Shown in pieces: positions 1-8,765 of a stretch of DNA of 64,000 nucleotides (the first letter of the stretch is position 1; each line of letters begins with the position of its first letter). The stretch comes from Bradyrhizobium lupini (GTDB lineage: Bacteria > Pseudomonadota > Alphaproteobacteria > Rhizobiales > Xanthobacteraceae), in assembly GCF_040939785.1 (NCBI RefSeq), contig NZ_CP162553.1, forward strand, positions 1,922,001 through 1,986,000, written 5' to 3'. The notes beneath the pieces were generated by a model that saw only the letters and a list, made by a program, of their open reading frames with translations, was not told the origin of the DNA and did not search any database. Made by a program: the position numbers and the translations under genes.

Positions 1-2
1 CC

Positions 3-308
3 GGCCGCTTCAGCACCGGCCAGACCTGGGTCGAGACCTTGCCGCGCGAAGACGACGAGGACAGCGCGCAGCGGCCGGCACGCGGCGGCGACGGCGTCTC
101 GCCGATCATCATCACCTCGAACGACCTGGCCGGCGCCTGGGCCGTGCGGCCCGACGGCCAGTCCATGCTGCCGGTGATCGGCGGCGACCCCCGCCAGCGC
201 GAATTCGCCTACCGCGCCGGCGCCAACATCGTGATGTACACGCTGACGGGCAACTACAAGGCCGACCAGGTGCACGCACCGGCCCTGATCGAACGGCTGG
301 GGCAGTAG
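3..308 (+). CDS. DUF4159 domain membrane protein, C-terminal fragment
   Basis: The reading frame is open from base 3, so this is the 3' end of a gene that starts before the window. About 101 residues remain. The tail NIVMYTLTGNYKADQVH matches my memory of the C-terminal end of DUF4159 domains, which in alphaproteobacteria sit at the end of large (about 900 aa) membrane proteins with an N-terminal BatA-type region. It ends 7 bases before the next start, so the two are likely co-transcribed, as is usual for this locus next to MoxR/BatA-like genes. Function is not established. The fragment identity is fairly secure; the role is not. Confidence 0.75.
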   Translation, partial: GRFSTGQTWVETLPREDDEDSAQRPARGGDGVSPIIITSNDLAGAWAVRPDGQSMLPVIGGDPRQREFAYRAGANIVMYTLTGNYKADQVHAPALIERLGQ

Positions 309-315
309 GATCGAT

Positions 316-2376
316 ATGAATTACGGCATCGCATTCACGCCGCTTGTTCCCACGATCGTGCTGTGGCTCGCGCTGGCCGCGATCGTCGTCATCGCGCTCG
401 TGCTGCTGCTGGCGCGGGCGCGCGGCGCTGCCGTGCGCGTGGCCGCGCTGGCGCTGTTCCTGCTGGCGCTCGCCAATCCCTCCTTTACCCGCGAGGACCG
501 CGATCCTCACCTCGGTCGCCGCAATCGTCGTCGACAAGAGCCCGAGCCAGAATTTCGGCAACCGCATCGCGAGGCTGCGACGGCGCAGGAAGCGCTGGTC
601 GACAGCCTGAAGAAGATCAAGGGGCTCGAGGTCCGCGTCGTCGATGCCGGACAGGCTGACGGCGAGACCGACGGCACCAAGCTGTTCGGGGCGCTGGCCT
701 CGGCCTTGTCGGACGTGCCGGTCGACCGCGTCGCCGGTGCGTTCCTGATCACCGACGGCCGCGTCCACGACATTCCGGCCAACGCCGCCGGGCTCGGCTT
801 CCAGGCGCCGGTGCACGCGCTGATCACGGGGCAGAAGGACGAGCGCGACCGCCGTATTGCGGTCATCGCCGCGCCGCGCTTCGGCATCGTCGGGCAGCCC
901 CAGACCATCACCTACCGCCTCGACGACCAGGGCGTCAGCGGCGAGCGCGCCAAGGTCACCGTCCGCAGGGACGGCGAGGTCATCAACGAGCGCACGCTTT
1001 CGAGCGGCCAGGCCGCACGCGTCGACGTCGACATCAAGCATTCCGGGCCGAACATCGTCGAGATCGAGGCCTCGCCGCTCGAGCGGGAATTGACGCCGGT
1101 GAACAACCGCGCCGTCGTCGCCATCGACGGTGTGCGCGACAAGCTGCGCGTGCTGCTGGTCTCAGGCGAGCCGCATTCCGGCGAGCGCACCTGGCGCAAT
1201 CTGCTCAAGTCCGATGCCAGCGTCGATCTCGTCCACTTCACCATTCTGCGGCCGCCGGAGAAGCAGGACGGCACACCGATCAATGAATTGTCGCTGATCG
1301 CGTTTCCGACCCGCGAGCTGTTCCAGCAGAAGATCAACGAATTCCAGCTGATCATCTTTGACCGCTATGCCCGCCAAGGCGTGCTGCCGATCGCCTATTT
1401 CGACAACATCGCACGCTACGTGCGTTCCGGCGGCGCGGTGCTGGTCTCGGCCGGCCCCGACTACGCGTCCAACACCAGCATCTGGCGCACGCCGCTGGAT
1501 TCGGTGCTGCCGGCCGAACCGGTCGGGGTGACGGAAAAACCGTTCTACGCCCATCTGTCCGACGTCGGCAAACGCCATCCCGTCACGCGTGGCCTCGAGG
1601 GCTCCGCCTCCGAGCCGCCGCGCTGGAGCCGGTTCTTCCGCACCGTCGATACCCGCAATGCGGTCAACCCGCCGGTCATGACGGGCGTCGACGGCAAGCC
1701 GCTGCTGTTCCTGTCGCGTTTCGGCGAGGGCCGCGTCGCACTGCTGCTCTCCGACCACATCTGGCTGTGGGCGCGCGGCTATGAAGGTGGCGGCCCGCAT
1801 CTCGATCTGTTGCGGCGGATGTCGCACTGGCTGATGAAGCAACCTGATCTGGACGAGGAAGCGTTGCGCCTGCAGGTGCAGGGCAAGAATCTCGTGGTGG
1901 TGCGCCAGACCATGGCGGACAGCGTCCAGCCGGTGAGTGTGACCTCGCCGTCGGGCGTGTCGCGCGACCTGACGCTTGCAGCGGGCGATCCCGGCGAATG
2001 GCGCGCCAGCCTGCCGGCGAGCGAGCTCGGCCTGTGGCAGGCCACCGACGGCACGCTGAAGGCGCTGATCAATGTCGGCCCGACCAATCCGAAGGAGTTT
2101 TCGGAAGTCACCTCCACCACCGAGACGTTGAAGCCGCTGACCCAGGCGACCGGCGGTGACGCCGTGCGCGTGGTCGACGGCGCCAGCGTCGAGCTGCCGC
2201 GCATCCTGCCGGTCCGCTCGGCGAGCGTCTTCCATGGCGACGGCTGGATGGGCGTGCGGATGCGCGACGCCAGCGTGGTGAAGGGCGTCGGCGTGCTGCC
2301 GATCTTCGCTGGCGTGATCGGGTTGCTGCTGCTGCTCGGAGCATTCGCCGCGACCTGGCTGCGCGAAGGGCGGTAG
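316..2376 (+). CDS. VWA-like/glutamine-amidotransferase-like membrane protein, with an internal compensated frameshift
   Basis: A 686-residue protein with two hydrophobic helices at the N-terminus (about residues 10-55) and one at the C-terminus (about 655-680), leaving a large periplasmic or cytoplasmic body with a class-I glutamine-amidotransferase-like fold (about residues 270-480). It follows the DUF4159 gene by 7 bases, and the pair is typical of alphaproteobacterial MoxR/BatA-type loci. Residues about 64-85 look wrong in this frame (Arg/Glu-rich). The +1 frame over bases 506-568 instead encodes SVAAIVVDKSPSQNFGNR, which contains a D-x-S-x-S pattern like a VWA metal site. Two opposite indels near 505 and 566-571 therefore seem to have scrambled this stretch while leaving the overall frame open. 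Confidence 0.7.
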   Translation: MNYGIAFTPLVPTIVLWLALAAIVVIALVLLLARARGAAVRVAALALFLLALANPSFTREDRDPHLGRRNRRRQEPEPEFRQPHREAATAQEALVDSLKKIKGLEVRVVDAGQADGETDGTKLFGALASALSDVPVDRVAGAFLITDGRVHDIPANAAGLGFQAPVHALITGQKDERDRRIAVIAAPRFGIVGQPQTITYRLDDQGVSGERAKVTVRRDGEVINERTLSSGQAARVDVDIKHSGPNIVEIEASPLERELTPVNNRAVVAIDGVRDKLRVLLVSGEPHSGERTWRNLLKSDASVDLVHFTILRPPEKQDGTPINELSLIAFPTRELFQQKINEFQLIIFDRYARQGVLPIAYFDNIARYVRSGGAVLVSAGPDYASNTSIWRTPLDSVLPAEPVGVTEKPFYAHLSDVGKRHPVTRGLEGSASEPPRWSRFFRTVDTRNAVNPPVMTGVDGKPLLFLSRFGEGRVALLLSDHIWLWARGYEGGGPHLDLLRRMSHWLMKQPDLDEEALRLQVQGKNLVVVRQTMADSVQPVSVTSPSGVSRDLTLAAGDPGEWRASLPASELGLWQATDGTLKALINVGPTNPKEFSEVTSTTETLKPLTQATGGDAVRVVDGASVELPRILPVRSASVFHGDGWMGVRMRDASVVKGVGVLPIFAGVIGLLLLLGAFAATWLREGR
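505..571 (+). other. Compensated double frameshift
   Basis: Frame 1 is coherent up to GAT at 502-504 and again from GAG at 571. Between them frame 2 encodes the plausible segment (LTSVAAIVVDKSPSQNFGNR), while frame 1 gives a run of Arg, Glu, Pro and Gln unlike the flanks. The first break leaves a single base of an expected Pro codon at 505; the second lies in 566-571. Either the sequence has two indel errors or this strain carries a locally frameshifted segment. Confidence 0.65.
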
Positions 2377-2638
2377 GCGGCTTACTCGCCTCCGTTCGCT
2401 TCCCCTTAGTCAGATAAAATCCCCATCCTCCCTTCTTCGCCGGAAGCTCCATAGCACCTTCGCCCCCGAACTCGGTCGAATGTAGCGCGTTGTGAAATCT
2501 GGGGCCGGTTCTTCCTCGGCGCTGGGCAGGCGCGTCCCTGTCCAGGCATCGCTCCCCGCGGACAAGAGCAGTTCTCGACGGAGCCTTCGCAGCACCCAAA
2601 CCGCGCGAGCGCTCAGTGAGAAGCGGAGTTACTCGACC

Positions 2639-3685
2639 ATGACAGACCGACTTCAACCGATCAGTTCTGAAGCCGAACTATCGCTCGACCAGCGCACGTT
2701 CAGCTCGCCTCGTCAGACAACGCGCTACATCGAGTGCGGGCCGGCCGACGGACCGTTGATGATCTTCGTCCATGGCTGGCCGAGCATCAGTTTGATGTGG
2801 CGCGCGCAGATGGAAGCGTTTGCCGCCGACGGTTGGCACTGCGTCGCTCCCGATCTGCGCGGCTACGGCGGCTCTTCCACGCCCGCAGCCAACGACGCCT
2901 ATACCATCGAGGAAATCGTGACGGACATGGCCGAACTCCATGATGACTTGGGCGGCAAGCCTGCGATCTGGGTTGGCCACGACTGGGGCTGTGTTGTGGT
3001 CGGTGAGTTGGTCGCGCATCAGCCAAAGCGCAGCCGCGGAGTCGTGCTGACCTCGCTGGCGTATCAACCCGACGGGCACGCCCTGCGCACAGCCGTCCCG
3101 CTGGTCGACCGGACGATTTATCCGGTCGACCAATATCCGGATGGCCAATGGGATTACTACCGTTACTACAACACGCACTTCGAGGCGGCAGTCGCCGACC
3201 TCGATGCAGACTTGGCAGCATCGCTGGCGTCGATCTTTCGGCCAGGCGACCCCGCCGGCATCGGCAAGGTTTCGCCGAATGCGATGGTCACGCGCAATGG
3301 AGGGCGCTTTGGCGCCGCGCACCGCGCTCCGCCGACTGAGCCCGATTCGGCTCTCTGGCCGCCGGCGGACTTCGACGTGCTGGTGCAGACGTTCAAGGCT
3401 CATGGCTTCCGCCCATCCTGCGCGTGGTACATGAACGACGACGCCAACATCGCCTATGCGCGCAAGGCACTCAATGGCGGCCGCCTGTCGCAGCCGGTGC
3501 TGTTCGTTAACGGCGACTTTGATCAGATCTGCAGCATCACCGGAAATCGCCAAGGTGACCCGATGCGCGCCACCTGCCCGGACCTGACCGTAACGAGCAT
3601 GCCCGCAGGGCATTGGCTGCCGCTGGAGCGCAAGGCAGAACACATCGAGGCCATCCGCACCTGGCTCCGGAGCAAAAAGCTCTGA
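2639..3685 (+). CDS. Alpha/beta hydrolase, epoxide hydrolase type
   Basis: A 348-residue alpha/beta-hydrolase of the soluble epoxide hydrolase/haloalkane dehalogenase group. Visible motifs: the oxyanion-hole motif HGWP at residues 45-48, the nucleophile elbow GHDWG at 113-117 with Asp115 as likely nucleophile, and the C-terminal catalytic His at about 325 in AGHW. An Asp nucleophile followed by Trp fits epoxide hydrolases, which open epoxides to diols through an alkyl-enzyme ester. I chose the ATG at 2639 over the longer frame from 2492 because the upstream extension is low-complexity and the family normally begins about 25 residues before the first strand. No signal peptide, so probably cytoplasmic. 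Natural substrate unknown. It appears to stand alone. Confidence 0.8.
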   Translation: MTDRLQPISSEAELSLDQRTFSSPRQTTRYIECGPADGPLMIFVHGWPSISLMWRAQMEAFAADGWHCVAPDLRGYGGSSTPAANDAYTIEEIVTDMAELHDDLGGKPAIWVGHDWGCVVVGELVAHQPKRSRGVVLTSLAYQPDGHALRTAVPLVDRTIYPVDQYPDGQWDYYRYYNTHFEAAVADLDADLAASLASIFRPGDPAGIGKVSPNAMVTRNGGRFGAAHRAPPTEPDSALWPPADFDVLVQTFKAHGFRPSCAWYMNDDANIAYARKALNGGRLSQPVLFVNGDFDQICSITGNRQGDPMRATCPDLTVTSMPAGHWLPLERKAEHIEAIRTWLRSKKL

Positions 3686-3817
3686 TGCCACCTGCTCGCG
3701 CTGACACTGAGTCCAATCGCCGTCCGCGTAAGCCGTTTGACAGGTCCTCAGCCTAGGCTTTCAGTTGCCTGCACGACACGGCAAGGAGCCGGCCCGCGCG
3801 GGTCGGCTCGACAGCGG

Positions 3818-3862
3818 TTGACATCCGCTGACGGATTGCGCGATGTTACATTATAACATCGC
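3818..3862 (+). promoter_or_regulatory. Zur-box-like palindrome overlapping a likely promoter
   Basis: GCGATGTTA (3840-3848) and TAACATCGC (3854-3862) form a perfect 9-bp inverted repeat around the five-base centre CATTA. The core ATGTTAnnnnnTAACAT resembles the AT-rich palindromes bound by the zinc repressor Zur in alphaproteobacteria. A TTGACA hexamer at 3818-3823 could be the -35 element, which would place the -10 inside the palindrome and allow repression by occlusion. It lies 45 bases before the DUF2946 gene and ahead of a ZnuD-like receptor, which fits zinc control. The motif is seen; the identity of the regulator is inferred. Confidence 0.6.
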
Positions 3863-3906
3863 GGGATCAGGGGATGATACCTCGCGATGTGGGGTGGCGT
3901 TTCCAG

Positions 3907-4310
3907 ATGAAGTGGTTCCGGTCGAATATCAGGCACGGCGCCCGGCTCGCGATCTTCGCGATGCTGGTGCAGTTCGCGCTGACGTTCGGCCACAGCCATT
4001 GGTTCGCCCAGGCGGCTCCCCTCGCCCAGTCCTCGCTGCAGCAGACCGACGGCGCCCAAGCTCCCGCTTCGATCGACCGTTCCGCGGTCGAGAGGCATCG
4101 CCATTGGCTCCCGACAGGGAGCAACCGGGCGAGGACAATTGCGCGATCTGCGCATTGGTCGCGATGGCGGGCACCGTCTTGTTCGCGGCGCCGCCTGTGT
4201 TGCTGCTGCCGCAGGCGATCGACCTGCTCTACCGCACCACCGACGCCGAATTCGTCCACCTGAAATCGGCCGGTACGGCATTCCAGCCCCGCGCCCCTCC
4301 CGCGTCCTGA
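3907..4310 (+). pseudogene. DUF2946 family protein, split by a frameshift
   Basis: The N-terminal half is read from the ATG at 3907: a short basic start, a hydrophobic helix at about residues 12-28 and the motif FALTFGHSHWF. The C-terminal half is in another frame and ends at 4310: GEDNCAICALVAMAGTV, a second hydrophobic segment, and a tail ending FQPRAPPAS. Both halves match the DUF2946 plan of two helices with a Cys-x-x-Cys (CAIC) in between. The shift lies between about 4090 and 4124; adding one base would give a 134-residue protein, about the family size. DUF2946 genes commonly neighbour metal-related TonB receptors or copper/cobalt genes. Its position under the Zur-like site suggests a role in metal uptake or handling at the membrane, which is an inference. 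Confidence 0.65.
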
Positions 4311-4457
4311 CTTCCACAACGCTTGATCACGCCCGGGCTCGCCGCTTTCAGGCGCATTCCCGGGAGCAGCTGAAGTCGAATTCCGTCGCGCAGCGACGGC
4401 AGGCCGCCTCCGATCAGCAGACGAACATGCGGACGGCGCCTGACTGGAATCAGGACC

Positions 4458-6815
4458 ATGTCATTCAAATTGCGGCGCGCGCAGCGCCTTGGCGGAGCAA
4501 GCCTGCTCCTGCTCGGCGCCGCCACCTCGGCGCTGGCCGAGGATAAGTCATCGACCGAGATCCCCGCCGTCACCGTGACGGCTCCGAGCCCCATCGTGCG
4601 CAGGGCGGTGGTGCCGACCCGCAACCCCGGTCGTCCCACCCGAACCGCGCGGGCACGCAGCCACCAACGCGCTGCGGACGCCACGCCGGCAACCTCCACG
4701 CCGGCCGCACCTCAGCAGGGCGTGCTGCCCATCGTGACCAACCAGTTCGCGACGGTCACGGTGGTGCCGAACGAAGAGATCCGCCGCGAGGGCGGCGGCC
4801 AGCTCGGCGACCTTCTGTTCTCGAAACCCGGCATCACCGGATCGAGCTTCGCGCCCGGCGCCTCCAGCCGGCCGATCATCCGGGGACTCGACGTCAACCG
4901 CATCGGCATCGTCGAGAACGGCACCAATGCCGGCGGCGCCTCCGATCTCGGCGAGGATCACTTCGTTCCAATCGATCCGCTCGCGACCAACCAGGTCGAG
5001 GTGGTACGCGGGCCGGCTGCGCTGCGCTATGGCTCGACCTCGATCGGCGGCGTCGTCAGCGCCACCAACAACCGGATTCCCGACGCGCTCCCGACCTGCG
5101 CTCCGTCGTTCCAGACCTACGGCATGCCGACGAAGGCACCGCTCGCAGCGGCCGCGACTTCGCCTTGCGTCACCGCCGAGACGCGCAGCGCGTTCAGTTC
5201 GGTCGACCGCGGCGTCGAAAGCGGCGTGCTGCTCGACACGGGCGGCGGCAATTTTGCCTTCCATGCCGACGTCTACGGGCGCAACACCACCGACTACAGC
5301 ATCCCGAGCTACCCGTACCTCGCCGACCAGACCCGGCCCGTCGCCAACGGACGCCAGCCCAACTCGGCGACGCGCTCAGACGGCGCCTCGATCGGCGGCT
5401 CCTACTTTTTCCAGGGCGGCTATATCGGCGCGGCGATCGCGCAGAACGACTCCCTGTACCACATCCCCGGCATCGACGGCGCCGACCACAACACGCGGAT
5501 CGACGCCCATCAGACCAAGATCAACGTCAAGGGCGAGTACCATCCCGACGCTACGGCGATCGACGTCGTTCGCTTCTGGGCCGGCGCGACCGATTACCGG
5601 CACAACGAGATCGGGCTTGCCGATCCCGCCGATTCCAACACGGACGGCGTGCGGCAGACCTTCACCAACAAGGAGCAGGAGATCCGCACCGAGGTGCAGC
5701 TGATGCCGTTCAACGCGCGCTTCGCCGAGGTGACGACGGCGCTGGGCTTCCAGGTCGGCCATCAGGAATTGAGCGCGCCGAGCCCGGACAATCCGGGCAC
5801 GCTGTTCAACGGCCTGTGGGCCCCGAACAACAGCACGCGCGTTGCCGGTTACGCGTTCAACGAGTTCAAGTTCACGGACGCGACGCGGGCGCAGATCGCC
5901 GGCCGCATCGAGCATGTCGAGCTGCACGGCACGACGCCGGATTTTCCCGCGGACTTCCTGCCCGACGGCACGCCGCAGGCGGGTATCGGTCGCAATCCGT
6001 CCTTCACGCCGAAGAGCGGCAGCATCGGCCTGTTGCAGGACCTGCCGGGCGGCCTGGTCGGCAGCATCACCGCGCAATATGTCGAGCGCGCGCCGAAGGC
6101 GGCGGAGCTGTTCTCGCGCGGCGCACATGATGCGACCGCGACCTTCGACATCGGCAACCCCAACCTCACCATCGAGACCGCGAAATCCGTGGAGGTCGGC
6201 CTGCGCAAGGCAACGGGACCGTTCCGCTTCGAGGCGACGGTCTACTACACGCATTTCAACAACTTCATCTATCGCCGTCTCACCGGCGTGATGTGCGACG
6301 ACGACTTTGCCTCGTGCGGCACGCCCGGCGCCGAGGTGAACCAGGCGGTCTATTCGCAGCGGGACGCGAACTTCCGCGGCGGCGAATTCCAGTCGCAGCT
6401 CGACGTCGGTGCATTCCAGGGCGGCATCTGGGGCATCGAGAACCAGTTCGACGTGGTCCGGGCCACCTTCACCGACGGCACCAATGTGCCGCGCATTCCG
6501 CCGGTGAGACTGGGCGGCGGCGTGTTCTGGCGCGACGACAACTGGCTGATGCGCGTTAATCTGTTGCACGCCTTCGCTCAGAACAACGTCGCGGTGATCG
6601 CGGAGACGCCGACGCCGGGCTACAATCTCTTGAAGGCCGAGGTGAGCTACAAGACCAAGCTCAACCCGAATGCATTCGGCGCGCGCGAGATGCTGCTCGG
6701 CCTCGTCGGCAACAATCTGTTGAACGAAAACATCCACAACTCGGTGTCCTACACCAAGGACGAGGTGTTGATGCCCGGCATCGGGGTACGGGCGTTCGCG
6801 AACTTCAAGTTCTGA
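4458..6815 (+). CDS. znuD: TonB-dependent outer-membrane receptor, ZnuD-like
   Basis: A 785-residue outer-membrane receptor. Residues 1-27 form a signal peptide ending ALA. A plug domain spans about 95-215 (PIIRGLDVNRIGIVENG and VEVVRGPAALRYGSTSIGGV), followed by a beta barrel that ends with the aromatic residue Phe785 (VRAFANFKF). The C-terminal part (LLGLVGNNLLNENIHNSVSY, KDEVLMPG) resembles the ZnuD/TdhA group, which imports zinc or haem with energy from TonB-ExbBD. A Zur-like palindrome about 600 bases upstream and the intervening DUF2946 gene support zinc. Acidic and His-bearing loops are visible, but no single diagnostic zinc motif. The symbol is given by family resemblance; another metal or a siderophore remains possible. 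Confidence 0.75.
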   Translation: MSFKLRRAQRLGGASLLLLGAATSALAEDKSSTEIPAVTVTAPSPIVRRAVVPTRNPGRPTRTARARSHQRAADATPATSTPAAPQQGVLPIVTNQFATVTVVPNEEIRREGGGQLGDLLFSKPGITGSSFAPGASSRPIIRGLDVNRIGIVENGTNAGGASDLGEDHFVPIDPLATNQVEVVRGPAALRYGSTSIGGVVSATNNRIPDALPTCAPSFQTYGMPTKAPLAAAATSPCVTAETRSAFSSVDRGVESGVLLDTGGGNFAFHADVYGRNTTDYSIPSYPYLADQTRPVANGRQPNSATRSDGASIGGSYFFQGGYIGAAIAQNDSLYHIPGIDGADHNTRIDAHQTKINVKGEYHPDATAIDVVRFWAGATDYRHNEIGLADPADSNTDGVRQTFTNKEQEIRTEVQLMPFNARFAEVTTALGFQVGHQELSAPSPDNPGTLFNGLWAPNNSTRVAGYAFNEFKFTDATRAQIAGRIEHVELHGTTPDFPADFLPDGTPQAGIGRNPSFTPKSGSIGLLQDLPGGLVGSITAQYVERAPKAAELFSRGAHDATATFDIGNPNLTIETAKSVEVGLRKATGPFRFEATVYYTHFNNFIYRRLTGVMCDDDFASCGTPGAEVNQAVYSQRDANFRGGEFQSQLDVGAFQGGIWGIENQFDVVRATFTDGTNVPRIPPVRLGGGVFWRDDNWLMRVNLLHAFAQNNVAVIAETPTPGYNLLKAEVSYKTKLNPNAFGAREMLLGLVGNNLLNENIHNSVSYTKDEVLMPGIGVRAFANFKF

Positions 6816-6837
6816 AAGCGCGATAGCTAGCCGGACT

Positions 6838-8004
6838 TCATCGTGCTGTGGCTGAGGCGGCCGCTTCGGGGGCCCCCTCTGATGCCTCCTGAAACAGCAC
6901 GGCAAACAGCAGGGTCCACAATGTCAGGAGAGAAATAGGGATCGTGTAGTACGGCGTCGCGATCGGATAGGTGAAGAAGAAGGCGAGGTTGAGCGCCAGA
7001 TTGGCGATCGTGAGCAGCGCGACGCGGCGAATGCCGTTCGCCTGCCGCAACAGCCAGATCGAGCCTGCGATTCCGATGACGATCAGCAAGGTCTGGAGCG
7101 GATCGGCCAGATAGTCCCGGACCACCGCGAACGAAAAATCCAGTGGCCTGACATCGGGATTGTTGCCGTAGGTCGATGCGAACGGACTGCCGGCGTTGAC
7201 GGCGTAAGAGACGATGGTCGGGATCACGCCGGCCAGCAACGCGACGCCGAACACAAGCCCCTGCAAGAACCGGGACATCGTCCGCTTCGCAAGAAACGCG
7301 ACGAGGAGAAAGAGACCATAGCCCGACGCCAGGAAAAGGTTGGCCAATCGAAAGTCGACGGTCAATCCGAGCAGGAAACCGATTGGCGCCAGCAGCCAGA
7401 TATTCGGTTGAGATCGCGGGCCCGCCAGCCATCGCGCCGTGAGACATCCTACGAGCGCGCACACGACGACCGTCGGGGCCATCGAATAGCTCGCCTTGAC
7501 CGGATTGACCATCAGGTAGATCGCAAGACAGCCGAACGTCCCGGCCATCAGGACCAACCTCATGCTGCGCGCGAGAGAAAGCGCAAACAGCGCAAAGCCC
7601 AGGACGACAATGGTCGCCAGCATGTACATGGGCGCGACCTGGTGCCCTGGCGGAAACAACGCCAACACGAGGCCGACGCCCGGCGGGTATTGAATGACGA
7701 CCTTCCCCGTGGCCGGCATCAGATTGTGACATGGCGCCGCGGTCGTATCGTTCCAGTCGGGGTAGCCGATCTCCTTCAGCTTTGCTTTCTGATAGCCATC
7801 GTCGTCGCGGGTGAGGCTGGTGTCGAATCCCTCCACCAGCCCGAATCTCTGGAACAGATGCGCCTGCCGCAGGTAGCAGATGTCGTCATAGACGCCGCGC
7901 GCCTCGTTCCATCGCATCATGGTCCAGAAATGGCCGACCAGCACCGCGAGAAACAACACGACGAAGAAGGCTTTGCTGGTGTGGATCTTCTTCATCGGGA
8001 TCAT
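6838..8004 (-). CDS. Polytopic membrane protein, possibly GT-C type glycosyltransferase
   Basis: About 388 residues, with one N-terminal helix, a periplasmic-type loop, then roughly nine further hydrophobic helices. The first loop holds an Asp-Asp pair (GVYDDICYLRQA) where GT-C enzymes carry their catalytic acidic motif, and a conserved-looking YPPGVGLVLA. This plan fits lipid-linked-sugar glycosyltransferases of the inner membrane, but I cannot name a family with confidence. I preferred the start at 8004 (MIPMKKI) to the longer frame because it begins 22 bases after the methyltransferase stop and just before the first helix. It is probably co-transcribed with that methyltransferase, which suggests a surface-glycan or small-molecule modification role. 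Confidence 0.55.
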   Translation of the reverse strand: MIPMKKIHTSKAFFVVLFLAVLVGHFWTMMRWNEARGVYDDICYLRQAHLFQRFGLVEGFDTSLTRDDDGYQKAKLKEIGYPDWNDTTAAPCHNLMPATGKVVIQYPPGVGLVLALFPPGHQVAPMYMLATIVVLGFALFALSLARSMRLVLMAGTFGCLAIYLMVNPVKASYSMAPTVVVCALVGCLTARWLAGPRSQPNIWLLAPIGFLLGLTVDFRLANLFLASGYGLFLLVAFLAKRTMSRFLQGLVFGVALLAGVIPTIVSYAVNAGSPFASTYGNNPDVRPLDFSFAVVRDYLADPLQTLLIVIGIAGSIWLLRQANGIRRVALLTIANLALNLAFFFTYPIATPYYTIPISLLTLWTLLFAVLFQEASEGAPEAAASATAR

Positions 8005-8026
8005 GCTGGGGCGGGAGGCGGCTGCT

Positions 8027-8728
8027 TCAGCGGAATGCGAGATAGAGATTGGACGATAGCAGGCCGAGCGACAAACCGGTGTAGCCCACGGCCGCGGACT
8101 TGGGGTTGGAGGACTTAGCACTCGCAGACTTGGCAACCAGCGCGGCGAGCCCCAGCAGCCGTTTTCGCGTCATCAGGATCAGATTCTGCTCGTCGGTCCA
8201 TTCCGACTTGCCGGCGATCATGCAGGCGATCCTGAAGGTGCCGTCCAGATAGTGCGCCAGCGGGATGGCCGTGTGGTGCTCAACCGGAAAGAACCTGTTG
8301 GGCACCGTGATGAAGACCCGCCGCGCGACGCGGCCAAGCTCCTCGACCAGGAGCACCTGGTTTTCATGGCTGCCGGCATGCTCGAGCACGGCATTGGACG
8401 TCGCGACGTCGAACGCATTGTCGTCAAACGGCAGCCGTGTATTCGGTTCGATCTGCACGTAACGGCAAAGCGGAAAAGCCGCCTTGAACCCGATACCTTC
8501 GCCGAGCCCGCAAGCTGTGATCTTGTGCTGATGCGGGTAGCTTCGCTCCAGCACGTTGGCGCCGTCGTTGATCACGTCGGACACGCCGACATCCAGGATC
8601 TCGTCCGCCGCGCACGGCTGCATCTGGGCGATGAAATCCTGGTAGATGCGGTCGCGCGCCGCGATCAGCAGCTTTTCCGCCGTGCTCCCGGATGCCACTT
8701 CCCGGTAATATTGCTGATCGACCGGCAC
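8027..8728 (-). CDS. Class I SAM-dependent methyltransferase
   Basis: A 233-residue protein of the Methyltransf_11 type. Motif I appears as EILDVGVSDV, somewhat degenerate in its glycines. The motif IV/post-motif stretch is clear: LPFDDNAFDVATSNAVLEHA, then VFITVPNRFFPVEHHT. The GTG at 8728 (product starts MPVDQQYYREV) is preferred: AAGGTAGGG lies just upstream, and longer versions would run through the GNAT gene in another frame. That gene ends 37 bases away at 8766. The C-terminal 40 residues are Ser/Ala/Lys-rich and then hydrophobic, which may place the enzyme at the membrane beside the polytopic product of the next gene. Substrate unknown. Confidence 0.7.
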   Translation of the reverse strand: MPVDQQYYREVASGSTAEKLLIAARDRIYQDFIAQMQPCAADEILDVGVSDVINDGANVLERSYPHQHKITACGLGEGIGFKAAFPLCRYVQIEPNTRLPFDDNAFDVATSNAVLEHAGSHENQVLLVEELGRVARRVFITVPNRFFPVEHHTAIPLAHYLDGTFRIACMIAGKSEWTDEQNLILMTRKRLLGLAALVAKSASAKSSNPKSAAVGYTGLSLGLLSSNLYLAFR

Positions 8729-8765
8729 TGCCCTACCTTCATGTGAGCTTCGAAGCGAGGGCGCG

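Noticed and set aside
5376..6905. A 509-codon open frame opposite the TonB receptor
   Set aside because: Antisense shadow with Arg/Ala/Asp-rich composition; the barrel on the plus strand is complete.
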